Shown piece after piece: positions 19,445 through 28,575 of a stretch of 64,000 nucleotides of DNA. Both the position numbers and the translations under genes were made by a program. Under the pieces are notes generated by a model. The model saw only the letters and a program-made list of their open reading frames with translations. It did no database searches and was not told where the DNA came from. Position 1 is the stretch's first letter. The number at the start of each line of letters is the position of its first letter. Origin of the DNA: Dendrolimus kikuchii (taxonomy: Eukaryota > Arthropoda > Insecta > Lepidoptera > Lasiocampidae); the NCBI GenBank assembly GCA_019925095.2, contig CM034394.1:22244272-22308271 (forward strand). The letters are read 5' to 3'.

Positions 19445-20773
19445 GCCGCGCAGTGGGGGTTCCGGGCCGTGCAGTCCGGCATCTTGTGTCCGCTCTTACC
19501 GCAGCGGAGACACAAGTTAGTCCGGTCCGGGCACGTGTCCGGACAGGTCTGGGCGCCATGGCCGACGTTGTAACACCGGTAACAACGTATCGGTCTGGCT
19601 TCCAGTGCCTCTACCCTCGCCGAGGTGAAGCCTACCACGAGGTAGCCCATCTCGACGATGACTTTGGCAGCAGCGACGGGGCACATCACGTACGATGCGC
19701 CCAAACCGCCCGGTCCTGCACCGATGTGCTTCGTGCGCACGTCGTCGCGCCGGCAGCTGCCGGCGCGCGCGATCGCGTCACGCAGCCCATCGACCGTGAC
19801 CGATTCGTCCAGCCCAGAGACGTAAAGCTCCCCACGCTTTACGGGGCGGACGACCTCGGCCATCCCTGCAAGGGCTCCGCGCAGAGCCTCGGCGACGCGG
19901 TCCGCCTTGGCCGCGCTCTCGGGTCCCGGCTGGAACTCGAGAAGGCGCGCGTCCCTGACGGTCCGCACCACCTTCAGCCCCTCGCGGAGGCCCATGGCCG
20001 CGATGTCGACCACCGTCGAGGCCTTCGCGAAGACCTCGCGATAACCGACACCCTTCGCGGCCGCTGCCGGCAGCAGTTTGATGATAACTGCGGCCGACTT
20101 CGGCTCACGGAATACTACCGCAGGCTTCGCAGCCTGTTTCCGTTGTTGCTGCCCCCGCCCCGACGGCAGGGGAGCAGCTTGCGCCTGGGTGGGGGGAGGG
20201 GGCCCATCGGCCCTCGCCCCCTTACCCTTTTTCCGCTTGACGACCGTCGTCCCCGCCCCCCCCCCGGGGGCGGGGGCGGGGGCCACGGGCGCGGGCGGCG
20301 GCGCGACGTGCGCGATGCGAGCGCGGACGGCGGGCGCCGCGACGACCGATGTCGCGGCCGCGGGCGCCGTCCGTTGCCTAGGGGCCGGCCTAGGAGCCGA
20401 CACCACAGGCACGGGTGCCGTGGCGGGGGCCGTTAATGCAACGGCGGCATCGCGTGCCGCTCTCCGCTGCATTTTCAGCCTCCACTTCACCCCCCCTCTA
20501 TTCGTCTTTTTTTAGGGGGGGGGGGCGGTGACGGTAGGGAGTCCGTCACCCCGACAGCCGGGGTTGCCACCACCTCCATCGGAACCGGGGTACTTACTTC
20601 CCCCGCATTCCGCCGGACGGCAGCGGCAGCCGTGGCCGTTTTCGGCCTAACGGCCACTTTTGGTGCCGGTTTGATTGCCGGCACCTTGCCTCGGTCGGCC
20701 GCTATCGGTGGACGGAGGGTCGGCGCGGCATTCAGCCGGTCCTCGATTCCGGCGAACCGGGCATCGAGTATGG
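19297..20773 (-). pseudogene. R1-clade ORF1 (gag-like), 5'-truncated and interrupted
   Basis: RNA-binding gag-like protein. The 397-codon frame 20490-19297 has an Ala/Pro-rich basic N-terminal part (VVKRKKGKGARA), a central region, and three zinc knuckles near the end: CYRCYNVGHGAQTC (303-316), CLRCGKSGHKMPDC (327-340) and CAACAAGGLNAAHPTLARFC (345-364). It ends MDTSNA at 19297. Upstream, 20773-20490 is open in another frame (…VTDSLPSPPPPPKKRRIEGG then stop); the two frames meet in a run of seven Gs (minus strand), so a one-base homopolymer difference breaks the ORF, either a real mutation or a base-calling error. No start codon is available because the insertion is 5'-truncated. Confidence 0.82.
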
Positions 20774-20838
20774 GACGTTAACCGCTTACCATAAGGTGTG
20801 CCGTCTGCCTATTTGCCTACTTTAGGCAATAAAAAAAA

Positions 20839-21691
20839 CGTGGAAAAATTCAGTTGGTATCAAAGAAACTTTGGTATATAAAAACTACAATAAATTGAAC
20901 TTACAAACTTGTAAATAATTATCATTACGGCAGAAGAATAGAACAAGAATCGCCCAATGAAAGCCGACATAACATCATACAGTATCGTTTTTAGATGATT
21001 ATTCTTATTTAAATCATATTTTAGACCAAATTAGAAAAAAAATAAGATGTCAATATGCCTATATATATTTGAATAAGAAATAAATATACAATTAAAAGCT
21101 CACGTCGGCCAAATGTCCAAGAATAACACAATAATAATCTGAAATATTATAATCAAAGTTTATTACACTAGAATTATTACAATATTAAATATTGCACACT
21201 AATACACAGAAATATTAGGACAACTCCAAGAGTTGCATCCACGCTTGTCAGGTGTGTAATTATCGACCACATTATTTTCGCTCCTTGTCTAAGACTGCTC
21301 GTATAGATTGCTGATTGTAGATTTTTGTTGTAGACAGTCGCTGTGGACTACTAGTTGTAGACAGTCCCCTCTCTGCCGGAACACCGCATATTTAAAAGGT
21401 CCTCGTAGCGCGCCGCAGTGATACCATCCGGCAATGCTTTGGCGCCACTTCAGTTTCACTTACTTCATTTCCAACATTCGTTAGCTTGATAATAAATGCT
21501 TCAACGTTGACATCCGGTTATATGATTTCTGATTACTACATTAAAGAATACTCTATCCGGTCATTGACTACTTCTGGCATATGGTTACTTTATAATAACA
21601 AATACGATTCCTACAAATTTATAGGTTACGTATTTTAATACTGAGCCTAGCTCCGCAATCTTATATGAGTAACTTTATATTTCTTCTACAG
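20839..21691. other. Intron sequence 5' of the Ig exon
   Basis: AT-rich. At 21115-21460 the minus strand has LTR-like parts (TTTTAAATATGCGGTGTTCC, later TAATAAACTTTGATTATAAT) but no clear TG…CA ends. A 13-nt word GTTGTAGACAGTC occurs twice, around 21328 and 21352. Polypyrimidine tract TATATTTCTTCTACAG ends at the exon. Confidence 0.4.
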
Positions 21692-21842
21692 GATCATCGA
21701 TGTCAGGAATGACGGGCACAGTGACGCGGGTGTCGTCAGTTGTTGGCGGGGACGCCGAGCTGCCCTGCGACACGAGACCTCCCATGCGCAACGACAGCCT
21801 TCTTCTCGTTGTATGGTATCGGGATGATAATCCCGTCTACAG
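21692..21842 (+). CDS. Internal exon of a Sidestep-like Ig cell-surface protein
   Basis: Intron acceptor TTTCTTCTACAG and donor AG|GTATGT bound 151 nt (phase 1 in, phase 2 out). Encoded: SSMSGMTGTVTRVSSVVG, GDAELPCDTRPPMRND, SLLLVVWYRDDNPVY. This is the start of a V-set Ig domain: the B-strand cysteine in ELPCD, then WY of the C strand. The WYRDDNPVYS-type ending followed by an expected S is characteristic of the insect Sidestep family, membrane receptors for Beaten-path proteins in axon and muscle targeting. GC-rich third positions contrast with the flanks, as for selected coding DNA. Signal peptide, second cysteine and the other Ig domains must be on exons outside the window. Another Ig family is possible but less likely. 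Confidence 0.8.
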
Positions 21843-22404
21843 GTATGTCTAGACGACTTTTTTATAATAGTATAGGTTCGCTTGACCATGGTCTTGCCAG
21901 ATTTGGATCGGTGATATGGTCTAAGATGGAGCATGCTTATCTAAATGGTATCATTCACACGGAACTTGGAAGACACCCAGGTTGTAATTACCGGGAAAGA
22001 CAGACTCCATCAATGAGTTCCGCTCTTTTGCAGTGCACGTGATGAAGGTGGACGCAAAGCGTTTCATTCGTATAAGTGGAATATCCACCATCTGTCGATG
22101 CCGCATGCCGGTGCGTCTGGTTGTACGATGATGGAAAGGAGACGGCCGGATCAAATCGAAACAGCTTAGCTGCTCAGTGATGAATTTAAATGTTTTCATA
22201 CGAACTCAGTTCTGTTGCAGAATATTTCTTGAAAACCATATGTATGATCTTAATCTGTCGCCTGTGAGTGAGACCTCAAGATCTCAGGAAATATAGCCAG
22301 CTTTATGGGCATCTTACCCATAGAAGACAGTGACCTCAGTGTTCTAGTTATAGTTTTGAGGGATTGTGGATTATTATTATTAATAATATATAATAATTAT
22401 TATA
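21843..22404 (+). other. Intron start with an unassigned, more balanced stretch
   Basis: Starts with the 5' splice site GTATGT. 21880-22180 has a mixed composition with broken frames (NEFRSFAVHVMKVDAKRFIR) and looks like an old repeat, but I cannot name it. The next Ig exon is not here. Confidence 0.35.
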
Positions 22405-22570
22405 AAGAGATGGATTGATTGTGTGAAGAATGATATGATGATTTGTAGTGTGACAGAAGATATATGTCAGAATAGAGGAGTGTGGAAGGAGAAGACATGT
22501 TGTGCCGACCCCAAATCATTGGGATATGGTGAAAAAAAAGGGATTTGGGGGATTATAGGTAGAATACAAT
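22405..22570 (+). pseudogene. RTE-type LINE C-terminal fragment (family R-b)
   Basis: Reads RWIDCVKNDMMICSVTEDIC, QNRGVWKEKTCCADPKSLGY: the WxDCVKxDM…DRxxWKKKTCCADPT end of insect RTE RTs. Uninterrupted over ~60 codons. Family also at 1405, 49500 and 63540, all in reverse. Confidence 0.7.
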
Positions 22571-23530
22571 ATAAGTTAAGTTTCTTTTATTGTATTAGTT
22601 TATTTGTCTTAATTTAAAAAAAAATTGTAATTAATATAAAATAATGTGAGATTTCAATGAAATTTTATAAAGATATAGATTGTATCCTGGGGAAGAATAT
22701 AAACTACTTTTTATCATAAAATCCAACCTTGACGGAGATCTAATGAGCTCTAATAATAATTTGTATGAGCGACTCAAAAAAAAATGTTTTGAGCATTTTT
22801 ACAAGATCAACGGTGTAAATTGTTCTTAAAAGTCAATGCTTAAGTAGCAGGTAACAAACAGGTTGTGTTTTATATGAAAAGGTCATCACAGTATTGGATA
22901 AAACGTGTTAATACAAGTGCAAATTGAATGCTATAAAAAGCTAAAGAAAACAATATAAATTAACAAAACAAAAAATCAAGTAAACAGTAGTGTCTACATT
23001 GAAACCACAAACTAGAGTAAAGCTTTTTTTATAAAAGAAACATCAGATAACAAAACTAAATGACGCTTTTACATCTTTGTGAAGAGCCAAAAGAATTCGT
23101 AAAATGTAACATTGTTTTAGATATTTTATAATTAAAATCTTTATTGTTTACAATGATTCATATTGTTTTAAACCCTCTTTAAATTATAGTCAATTGATAT
23201 ATTTACGCTATCATTTGAATAAGAATATAAAAATTTCCACTTCTTAGTTGTTGTGTACTACAATTAAAATTACATATATTCAAATTTATTTACATAAACG
23301 ATTATAATTTCTTACCCTGGCAACTTCTCCATAATAATAGAAAAAGTAAAAGGTGACAGATTACTCACTTCACATACGACCGGGCCCGGCACGCAACTGC
23401 AATCTACAATTCGGTGAGTTTTTGCCAGTTTTTATACAACGAAACATTAGTACAAAAGGTAGGGGGGGGGATAAAGTTAACTATAAATTGAAATATAAAA
23501 TTTTCAAAGTTTAGCGACTATTACACATAA
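22571..23530. other. AT-rich spacer
   Basis: Low-complexity AT-rich sequence. A G9 tract at 23462-23470. No element recognised. Confidence 0.4.
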
Positions 23531-23589
23531 TTAAAACTACGCTTTAACGGTTTTAAGCGCGGCCTTTTATTTGATGTTTACTGTTATTT

Positions 23590-23632
23590 CATTCGGCCAC
23601 TTTTCAGTAGCCGTGATCATGGAAAATTAAGA
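23590..23632 (-). ncRNA. Decayed hammerhead-like motif, PLE copy 2
   Basis: Minus strand: TTTTCC, ATGATCA, C, GGCTACT-GAAA-AGTGGCC, GAATGAAAT. Position 3 is A (CpG decay of G would give this) and the GAAACGTC part is lost, so it cannot form stem III or the cleavage site. Useful as an outgroup for the motif. Confidence 0.4.
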
Positions 23633-23648
23633 TGTCAAGTGTCAAATA

Positions 23649-23830
23649 CAAATAAGAAAGAAAGAAAGAAAAATATTTATTTAGAACTACAATAAAACTC
23701 ACTTAAACTATTAATAGAAAAACAATAAATAAATGTAGTCCTAAATTGGCCTTAGCTCAGCAATTAACGCGCGCTCATCTTCCGCTAGGACCATTCGTGA
23801 CATACACGAACACAGACAAACAAGATAAAG
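23649..23830 (-). repeat. LINE 3' tail, family E (nested in PLE)
   Basis: AAGAAAGAAAGAAAGAAAAA then TATTTATTTAGAACTAC, GTCCTAAATTGGCCTTAGC and GCGCTCATCTTCCGCTAGG. Simple (TTTC)n tail on the minus strand. Confidence 0.65.
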
Positions 23831-24031
23831 ATATGAAGTGAACCAACAGCAAAAAAAAAGAAATTAAAAACAAACCAGAATAACATTAACTAAAGATTAA
23901 ATACTTATTACTTACATAAATTGACATTGCTACTTATTATTTATAAAATTTAAAAAAGACCAATATCAAAGAACTTAAATAAACAAATAAAATAAAATAC
24001 TACCATTAAAACCGTTTAAATGTAGTTTTTT

Positions 24032-24491
24032 ATTATATTATAAAACATAGAAGTTTTAGTATCGGATTAACGATTATGAGAATAAACAGACTCCTTAGTT
24101 ACATGTATGAGAGTCATCCTCAGTTTCCGCAATTTCACTATACTATTATCCAAAGGTATATAAAATACCTTTGTCTAATTTCATTTATATAAACCCAATA
24201 CTTTCTGATAAAATTTACTATGACGAACACGGACGGATATGGGATTTTATTAAGGATCCTCTTTTGGACAAAACTGGTGGTTTCCCGAAGATGATAGAAT
24301 TCTTTTGAGAGTTTTACGCGGGCATAGTGACGGCGAAAGTCCGGTTAAATCAAAAATAATAGTAATAAGGGGCTTCTACGTGTTGGCCTTCCCATGACCC
24401 CACGCAAGCCCTCCAAAAGTCCAGGCCATTTTTTATGGCCCTTGGTCTGCAGAACCATAATCAGCAAAACCAGATCCGTTCTATACTTATA
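24032..24491. other. Unassigned segment
   Basis: 24220-24470 is less AT-rich and may be an old transposon body; no frame or termini allow a name. Confidence 0.35.
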
Positions 24492-24700
24492 TCTTAATAT
24501 ATATAAATTACGTGTCACGTTGTTTGTCCGCGATAGACTCCTAAACTACTTGACCGATTTTACTCAAATTTGCACACCGTGTGCAGTTTGATCCGACTTG
24601 AAAGATAGGATAGCTTACATTTGGACCCGGTAGGTGGCGCTAAAATCAGGTTTTAAGTTTTATTTCTTCAGGGCAGAACAACGTCTGCCGGGACAGCTAG
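24492..24700 (+). mobile_element. Helitron-like element, family H1
   Basis: Inserted between A and T: starts TCTTAATATATATAAATTAC, ends GTCTGCCGGGACAGCTAG|T. TC start and CTAG end with A/T target are Helitron hallmarks. Inside: GACTCCTAAACTACTTGACC. No coding. Confidence 0.6.
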
Positions 24701-24892
24701 TAATATTATACATGTCAAAGTATCGGTCTCTGTTTGTCGCTGAATTACGCCGAAACGGCTGAACAGATCTAGATGAAATTTGACCCAGATAGATTATAGT
24801 CTAAAATAGCGCATAGGCTACTTTTTATCACAGAAAAATATGCGGTTCCCGTGGGATAACATTATCGCGAGAGAAGCCGCGGGAAAAGCTAA
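24701..24892 (+). mobile_element. Helitron-like element, second type, abutting H1
   Basis: Directly follows the H1 end. Runs from TAATATTATACATGTCAAAG through CGAAACGGCTGAACAGATCT to GCCGCGGGAAAAGCTAA|T. The CTAA|T end supports Helitron-like identity. Head-to-tail placement of two such elements may reflect insertion into the A/T junction of the first. Confidence 0.5.
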
Positions 24893-24983
24893 TATAAATA
24901 AAAAACTGACTCATTCAATATCATTGAATACCGTCACGTCCTTTTAGTTATGTGTAACGGTGGGCATCCAACATTGCAAAGAC

Positions 24984-25122
24984 TTAGCCATTCGGCTAAT
25001 GGTTGTTCTGGCTTCTTAGCTAACAGGAGAATGACTTGCCAACCGGCAGCTGACAGCTGACGGCTGAATCGTCAACTTATCGGTTTTCCGTTTTATTCGA
25101 CAACCATTAGCCAGCTGGCGAA
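24984..25122. repeat. Imperfect inverted repeat with AGCTGAC-type words
   Basis: TTAGCCATTCGGCTAATGG (from 24984) pairs with CCATTAGCCAGCTGGCGAA (to 25122). Between them are reiterated CAGCTGACAGCTGACGGC words. Similar words recur at 25725-25815. Looks like an old palindromic DNA element interrupted by the LINE tail that follows. Confidence 0.4.
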
Positions 25123-25165
25123 TTGATGGCGATGGCTGACGGCTTAACTAAACTTGACAGTTGTC

Positions 25166-25375
25166 GGTTTTATTTCAAAATTCAAAAGTTTTTATTCAAA
25201 ATAAGTTCCACTGGAGAACACTTTTTGAAGGTCATACATGTAAGTTAAAATTTAATTTTTACTTCCTATTCTATGTACACCGCTTCGCAACGTGTTGATG
25301 CTGTAAAGGAGAAGAAGCGGCAAGAAACTCCCCAGCAACACGTCTAGCTATATATTGTTTTTCTTTATATTTCAT
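25166..25375 (-). repeat. LINE 3' tail, family C
   Basis: AAAATTCAAAAGTTTTTATT, then ATAAGTTCCACTGGAGAAC and GTACACCGCTTCGCAACGTG; reverse of the tail at 9820-10005. The CCGCTTCGCAAC…GAAGAAGCGGC…AAGAAACTC block also occurs in the PLE arms (5432-5490), a sign that those two families share a segment. Confidence 0.55.
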
Positions 25376-25839
25376 ATTCTATTTATATGTCAAATTCTTT
25401 TTTTTATAAGTTTTGTACACAAGTATGTTACAGAATAACTTTTTGAAGAATTAATGGAGTTGTAGCAAACAATGGATACTCAATAAGACCAAGACAATAA
25501 AAGGAAAGAAAAATAATGTTATAGTTATAATAATGACATGACGTGCTAAAATGTTATGTCTCCACAAATTCCTTACAAGCATGGCAAGATAAAAAAAAAC
25601 GTTATACAAAATTTAGTATAAGAGGTTGGAGCGAGCTGCTATGTCATTTTGTCATTTAAGTATTCTTCAATAAATAAATAAATAGAAAATATTTTTTGTC
25701 ATTTAAGTATTCTTCAATTTGATATCGTTTAGCCACCTGGCAAACTGGTTGACAACTTAGCCGTTGCTGTTTTGTGAACAACCGCTAATAATTAGCTCTT
25801 TTCTAAAATATTGTAGCTAGGTGAATCTCTAGTATCCAT
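25376..25839. other. AT-rich spacer
   Basis: A short direct duplication of TTTTGTCATTTAAGTATTCT (25648 and 25697 regions) is visible; otherwise featureless. Confidence 0.4.
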
Positions 25840-26019
25840 TCTTTTTTTTATTTATTGCTGAAGCTCAGCAGATAGACTGACGGCCCAACTGTGATGCAAA
25901 GTGGTTACCGTCGCCATGGATATTAGCAATACCGGTGGTGCTGCCAATGCGCTGCAGGCCTTGAATGAGAAATTGGAACGGAATACAACTCAAATTTGTT
26001 ATAGCAGCATACTCTAAAC
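25840..26019 (-). repeat. SINE-like copy H (diverged, partial)
   Basis: Plus strand T-run plus ATTGCTGAAGCTCAGCAGAT through CCATGGATATTAGCAATACC to AGCAGCATACTCTAAACC. Truncated where it meets copy I in opposite orientation. Confidence 0.6.
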
Positions 26020-26024
26020 CGTTT

Positions 26025-26340
26025 TATCCGTGCAGGAACGGAGAAAGAATACAATTTTGTTGCGGCCTGGCGGCCTGTCGTAAGAGGCGACTAAACAACC
26101 CACAGCCAGGTGGTAGGGTATTTGCTCGACTGGATGGCGACCAACCCTGGTCTAGAGTATGCCGCCATAACAACCTTGTGTTGTGTTCCGGCATTAGTGA
26201 CCAGGTTCCAGTCTCCTTTAAGAGAGCAGCAGCGCATTTGTAGCACTTTTGGTGTTGCAAATGTCCATAGGCGATGGTAACCGCTTTCCATCAAGTGGGC
26301 CGTCTGCCTGTCTGCTGAACTCCTGCAATAAAAAAAAAAC
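26025..26340 (+). repeat. SINE-like family S1, copy I (full length)
   Basis: ATCCGTGCAGGAACGGAGAA to CTCCTGCAATAAAAAAAAAAC. Head-to-head with copy H, so the pair forms an inverted arrangement, and its tail joins the first 530-bp tandem unit. Confidence 0.8.
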
Positions 26341-27930
26341 CAGGGGTGGTAGCCATCTAATCGGGCAAATGCCCTACCACCTCACTGTGGGTTGTTTTGT
26401 CGCCTCTTAAGATAGGCTGCTCGGCCGTAGGAATTAGTATTCTTTTTCCTTCCTGCACGAAAAATTCACGCGCACCATTGGCTACAATCAAGTATCTTCC
26501 TCTCTCGTATCTTCTTAACAATTTTTCCCTTTCAAGTGCCATGTTTGTAACAATAATGAACACATACATAGAAATAGAAAAAACACCACACATGGCACTA
26601 GTTAGGTTAATATATATAGGTAGACAAGGCACATGCCAGGTGGTAGAGTATTTGCTCGACTGGATGGCGACCACCCCTGGTCTAGAGTATACCGCCATAA
26701 TAACCTTGTGTTGTGTTCCGGCATTAGTGACCAGGTTCCAGTCTCCTTTAAGAGAGCAGCAGCGCATTTGTAGCACCTTTGTTGTTGCAAATGTCCATAG
26801 GCGATGGTAACCGCTTTCCATCAAGTGGGCCGTCTGCCTGTCTGCTGAACTCCTGCAATAAAAAAAAAACCAGGGGTGGTAGCCATCTAATCGGGCAAAT
26901 GCCCTACCACCTCACTGTGGGTTGTTTTGTCGCCTCTTAAGATAGGCTGCTCGGCCGTAGGAATTAGTATTCTTTTTCCTTCCTGCACGAAAAATTCACG
27001 CGCACCATTGGCTACAATCAAGTATCTTCCTCTCTCGTATCTTCTTAACAATTTTTCCCTTTCAAGTGCCATGTTTGTAACAATAATGAACACATACATA
27101 GAAATAGAAAAAACACCACACATGGCACTAGTTAGGTTAATATATATAGGTAGACAAGGCACATGCCAGGTGGTAGAGTATTTGCTCGACTGGATGGCGA
27201 CCACCCCTGGTCTAGAGTATACCGCCATAATAACCTTGTGTTGTGTTCCGGCATTAGTGACCAGGTTCCAGTCTCCTTTAAGAGAGCAGCAGCGCATTTG
27301 TAGCACCTTTGTTGTTGCAAATGTCCATAGGCGATGGTAACCGCTTTCCATCAAGTGGGCCGTCTGCCTGTCTGCTGAACTCCTGCAATAAAAAAAAAAC
27401 CAGGGGTGGTAGCCATCTAATCGGGCAAATGCCCTACCACCTCACTGTGGGTTGTTTTGTCGCCTCTTAAGATAGGCTGCTCGGCCGTAGGAATTAGTAT
27501 TCTTTTTCCTTCCTGCACGAAAAATTCACGCGCACCATTGGCTACAATCAAGTATCTTCCTCTCTCGTATCTTCTTAACAATTTTTCCCTTTCAAGTGCC
27601 ATGTTTGTAACAATAATGAACACATACATAGAAATAGAAAAAACACCACACATGGCACTAGTTAGGTTAATATATATAGGTAGACAAGGCACATGCCAGG
27701 TGGTAGAGTATTTGCTCGACTGGATGGCGACCACCCCTGGTCTAGAGTATACCGCCATAATAACCTTGTGTTGTGTTCCGGCATTAGTGACCAGGTTCCA
27801 GTCTCCTTTAAGAGAGCAGCAGCGCATTTGTAGCACCTTTGTTGTTGCAAATGTCCATAGGCGATGGTAACCGCTTTCCATCTAGTGGGCCGTCTGCCTG
27901 TCTGCTGAACTCCTGCAATAAAAAATATAA
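26341..27930. repeat. Three tandem 530-bp units built from S1 pieces
   Basis: Units 26341-26870, 26871-27400 and 27401-27930. Each has (i) ~120 bp antisense S1 5' half, (ii) a ~173-bp core unrelated to S1 (from AAAATTCACGCGCACCATTG to GTAGACAAGGCACAT), and (iii) ~236 bp of sense S1 3' part with poly-A. The units look identical except at the end of the third (CATCTAGTGGG for CATCAAGTGGG, and a shorter A-run). Incidental frames of 154-155 and 137 codons repeat in each. Recent unequal duplication or an assembly artefact. Confidence 0.85.
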
Positions 27931-28289
27931 AAAAACACACTGCACAAGCACTTCCTCACAACACCAGCATGTAACATATACATTCTACATTAGTACAAGT
28001 TTAGTATTAAAATTAGAATAAATTAATACAATAAATTATTCTTAAAGTACAGCACAACACAAAATACATTCAATCAATGTCACACATAATAACAAAAATA
28101 CCAAATAAGCGTGTACAATTTCAAAAAAAAAACTTAATTAAATTGTAAAAAAAGGGTACTGTAGAGTTGTTATAAAAAAAAACAATAATGAACATCAATC
28201 AATGATATTGTAATTAAAATTGAATGATTTAGCACGAGTTTTAAATAAAATATAAGCTTTTTAAAAAAGTTTTTAAATACGAGCTTTTG
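27931..28289. other. AT-rich spacer
   Basis: A-rich, no frames or termini. Confidence 0.4.
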
Positions 28290-28575
28290 AGTTCCTGGAT
28301 ATCACGTAGCAGCAGAGTGCTAGCCAAGACAAGTAAAACGAGTCCAAACACGATGGGTCTATCTTGTTTAATACAGGAGTTCCTATGGCCACCTTCCAAC
28401 TCCATCATCAGATCAGCTCCATGATACCATATTATTGCATTGTCACGCGATATACATACGCGTGCAAAGTTTCAGCTCAATCGGCAACCGGGAAGTTGGT
28501 CAAATTTAACTTGTAAGATTCCACCCGAACTTACATACATACATAGGTACATCCATTGCAAGTTAAATAAAAACT
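28290..28575. repeat. Dispersed insect repeat, class unknown
   Basis: GTTCCTATGGCCACCTTCCA, CCATCATCAGATCAGCTCC, then AAGTTTCAGCTCAATCGGC and AACCGGGAAGTTGGTCAAAT, ending AAATAAAAACTTGTAA. I recognise the text as a repeat common in moth and butterfly genomes; the AATAAA-like end suggests a retroposon on the plus strand. Confidence 0.45.

Larger units (their letters stand above)
15719..20773 (-). mobile_element. R1-clade LINE, 5.06 kb, 5'-truncated in ORF1
   Basis: Bounded by a perfect 14-bp target duplication GACGTTAACCGCTT (15705-15718 and 20774-20787). The 3' end is a ~15-nt poly-A, seen as a T-run from 15719. Order on the minus strand: ORF1 (gag-like), ORF2 (endonuclease-RT), 3' UTR of ~420 bp. 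The ORF1 frame is open right up to the 5' junction without a start codon, so reverse transcription stopped inside ORF1. Base composition (GC-rich, codon third positions G/C) contrasts sharply with the AT-rich surroundings. Insertion in a LINE tail rather than 28S rDNA shows it is not R1 proper but an R1-clade relative with looser target choice. Confidence 0.88.
15190..20838 (+). mobile_element. LINE J1, C-terminus and 3' UTR, split by R1-clade LINE
   Basis: The J1 segment is 15190-15718 plus 20788-20838, separated by the insertion 15719-20773. Coding remnants: QQRLALYKAQVRPHMEYCS then stop, ILTGG, and LVRTPHFYNRTARQRRDVLP with FIPRTMIWRELPAPVFP. This is the C-terminal RT segment of a CR1/Jockey-like LINE. 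Its 3' UTR GTTGCAAACGTCTATAGGCG stops at the insertion and resumes as ACCATAAGGTGTGCCGTCTG, ending TTTAGGCAATAAAAAAAA. Frameshifts and a stop make it dead. Confidence 0.75.
23531..24031. mobile_element. Second fold-back PLE terminus, split by a LINE tail
   Basis: Left: 23531-23648 is the reverse of the PLE end (ACTACGCTTTAACGGTTTTA then GCGCGGCC, and the decayed hammerhead-like motif). Right: 23987-24031 is the forward end (ACCATTAAAACCGTTTAAAT then GTAGTTTTTT). Together they are inverted, like 5163-6895. Between them lies a family-E LINE tail. Diverged, so older than the first copy. Confidence 0.55.

Noticed and set aside
19111..20436. 441-codon plus-strand open frame
   Set aside because: It is the antisense of the GC-rich ORF1/ORF2 region of the R1-clade LINE; no domain features, and GC-rich DNA produces long shadow frames.
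15719..20773. Canonical R1 in 28S rDNA
   Set aside because: Flanks are LINE J1 tail, not 28S rRNA; no rRNA sequence occurs in the window.
21115..21460. Complete LTR upstream of the Ig exon
   Set aside because: TATA-like and AATAAA-like words exist on the minus strand but matching TG/CA ends and a duplication could not be found.
26357..26824. 155-codon frame repeated three times
   Set aside because: Runs across opposed S1 pieces and the core of the tandem unit; repeated because the DNA is repeated, with no protein-family features.
26341..27930. CRISPR-like array
   Set aside because: 530-bp head-to-tail units in a eukaryote, no short repeats with spacers.
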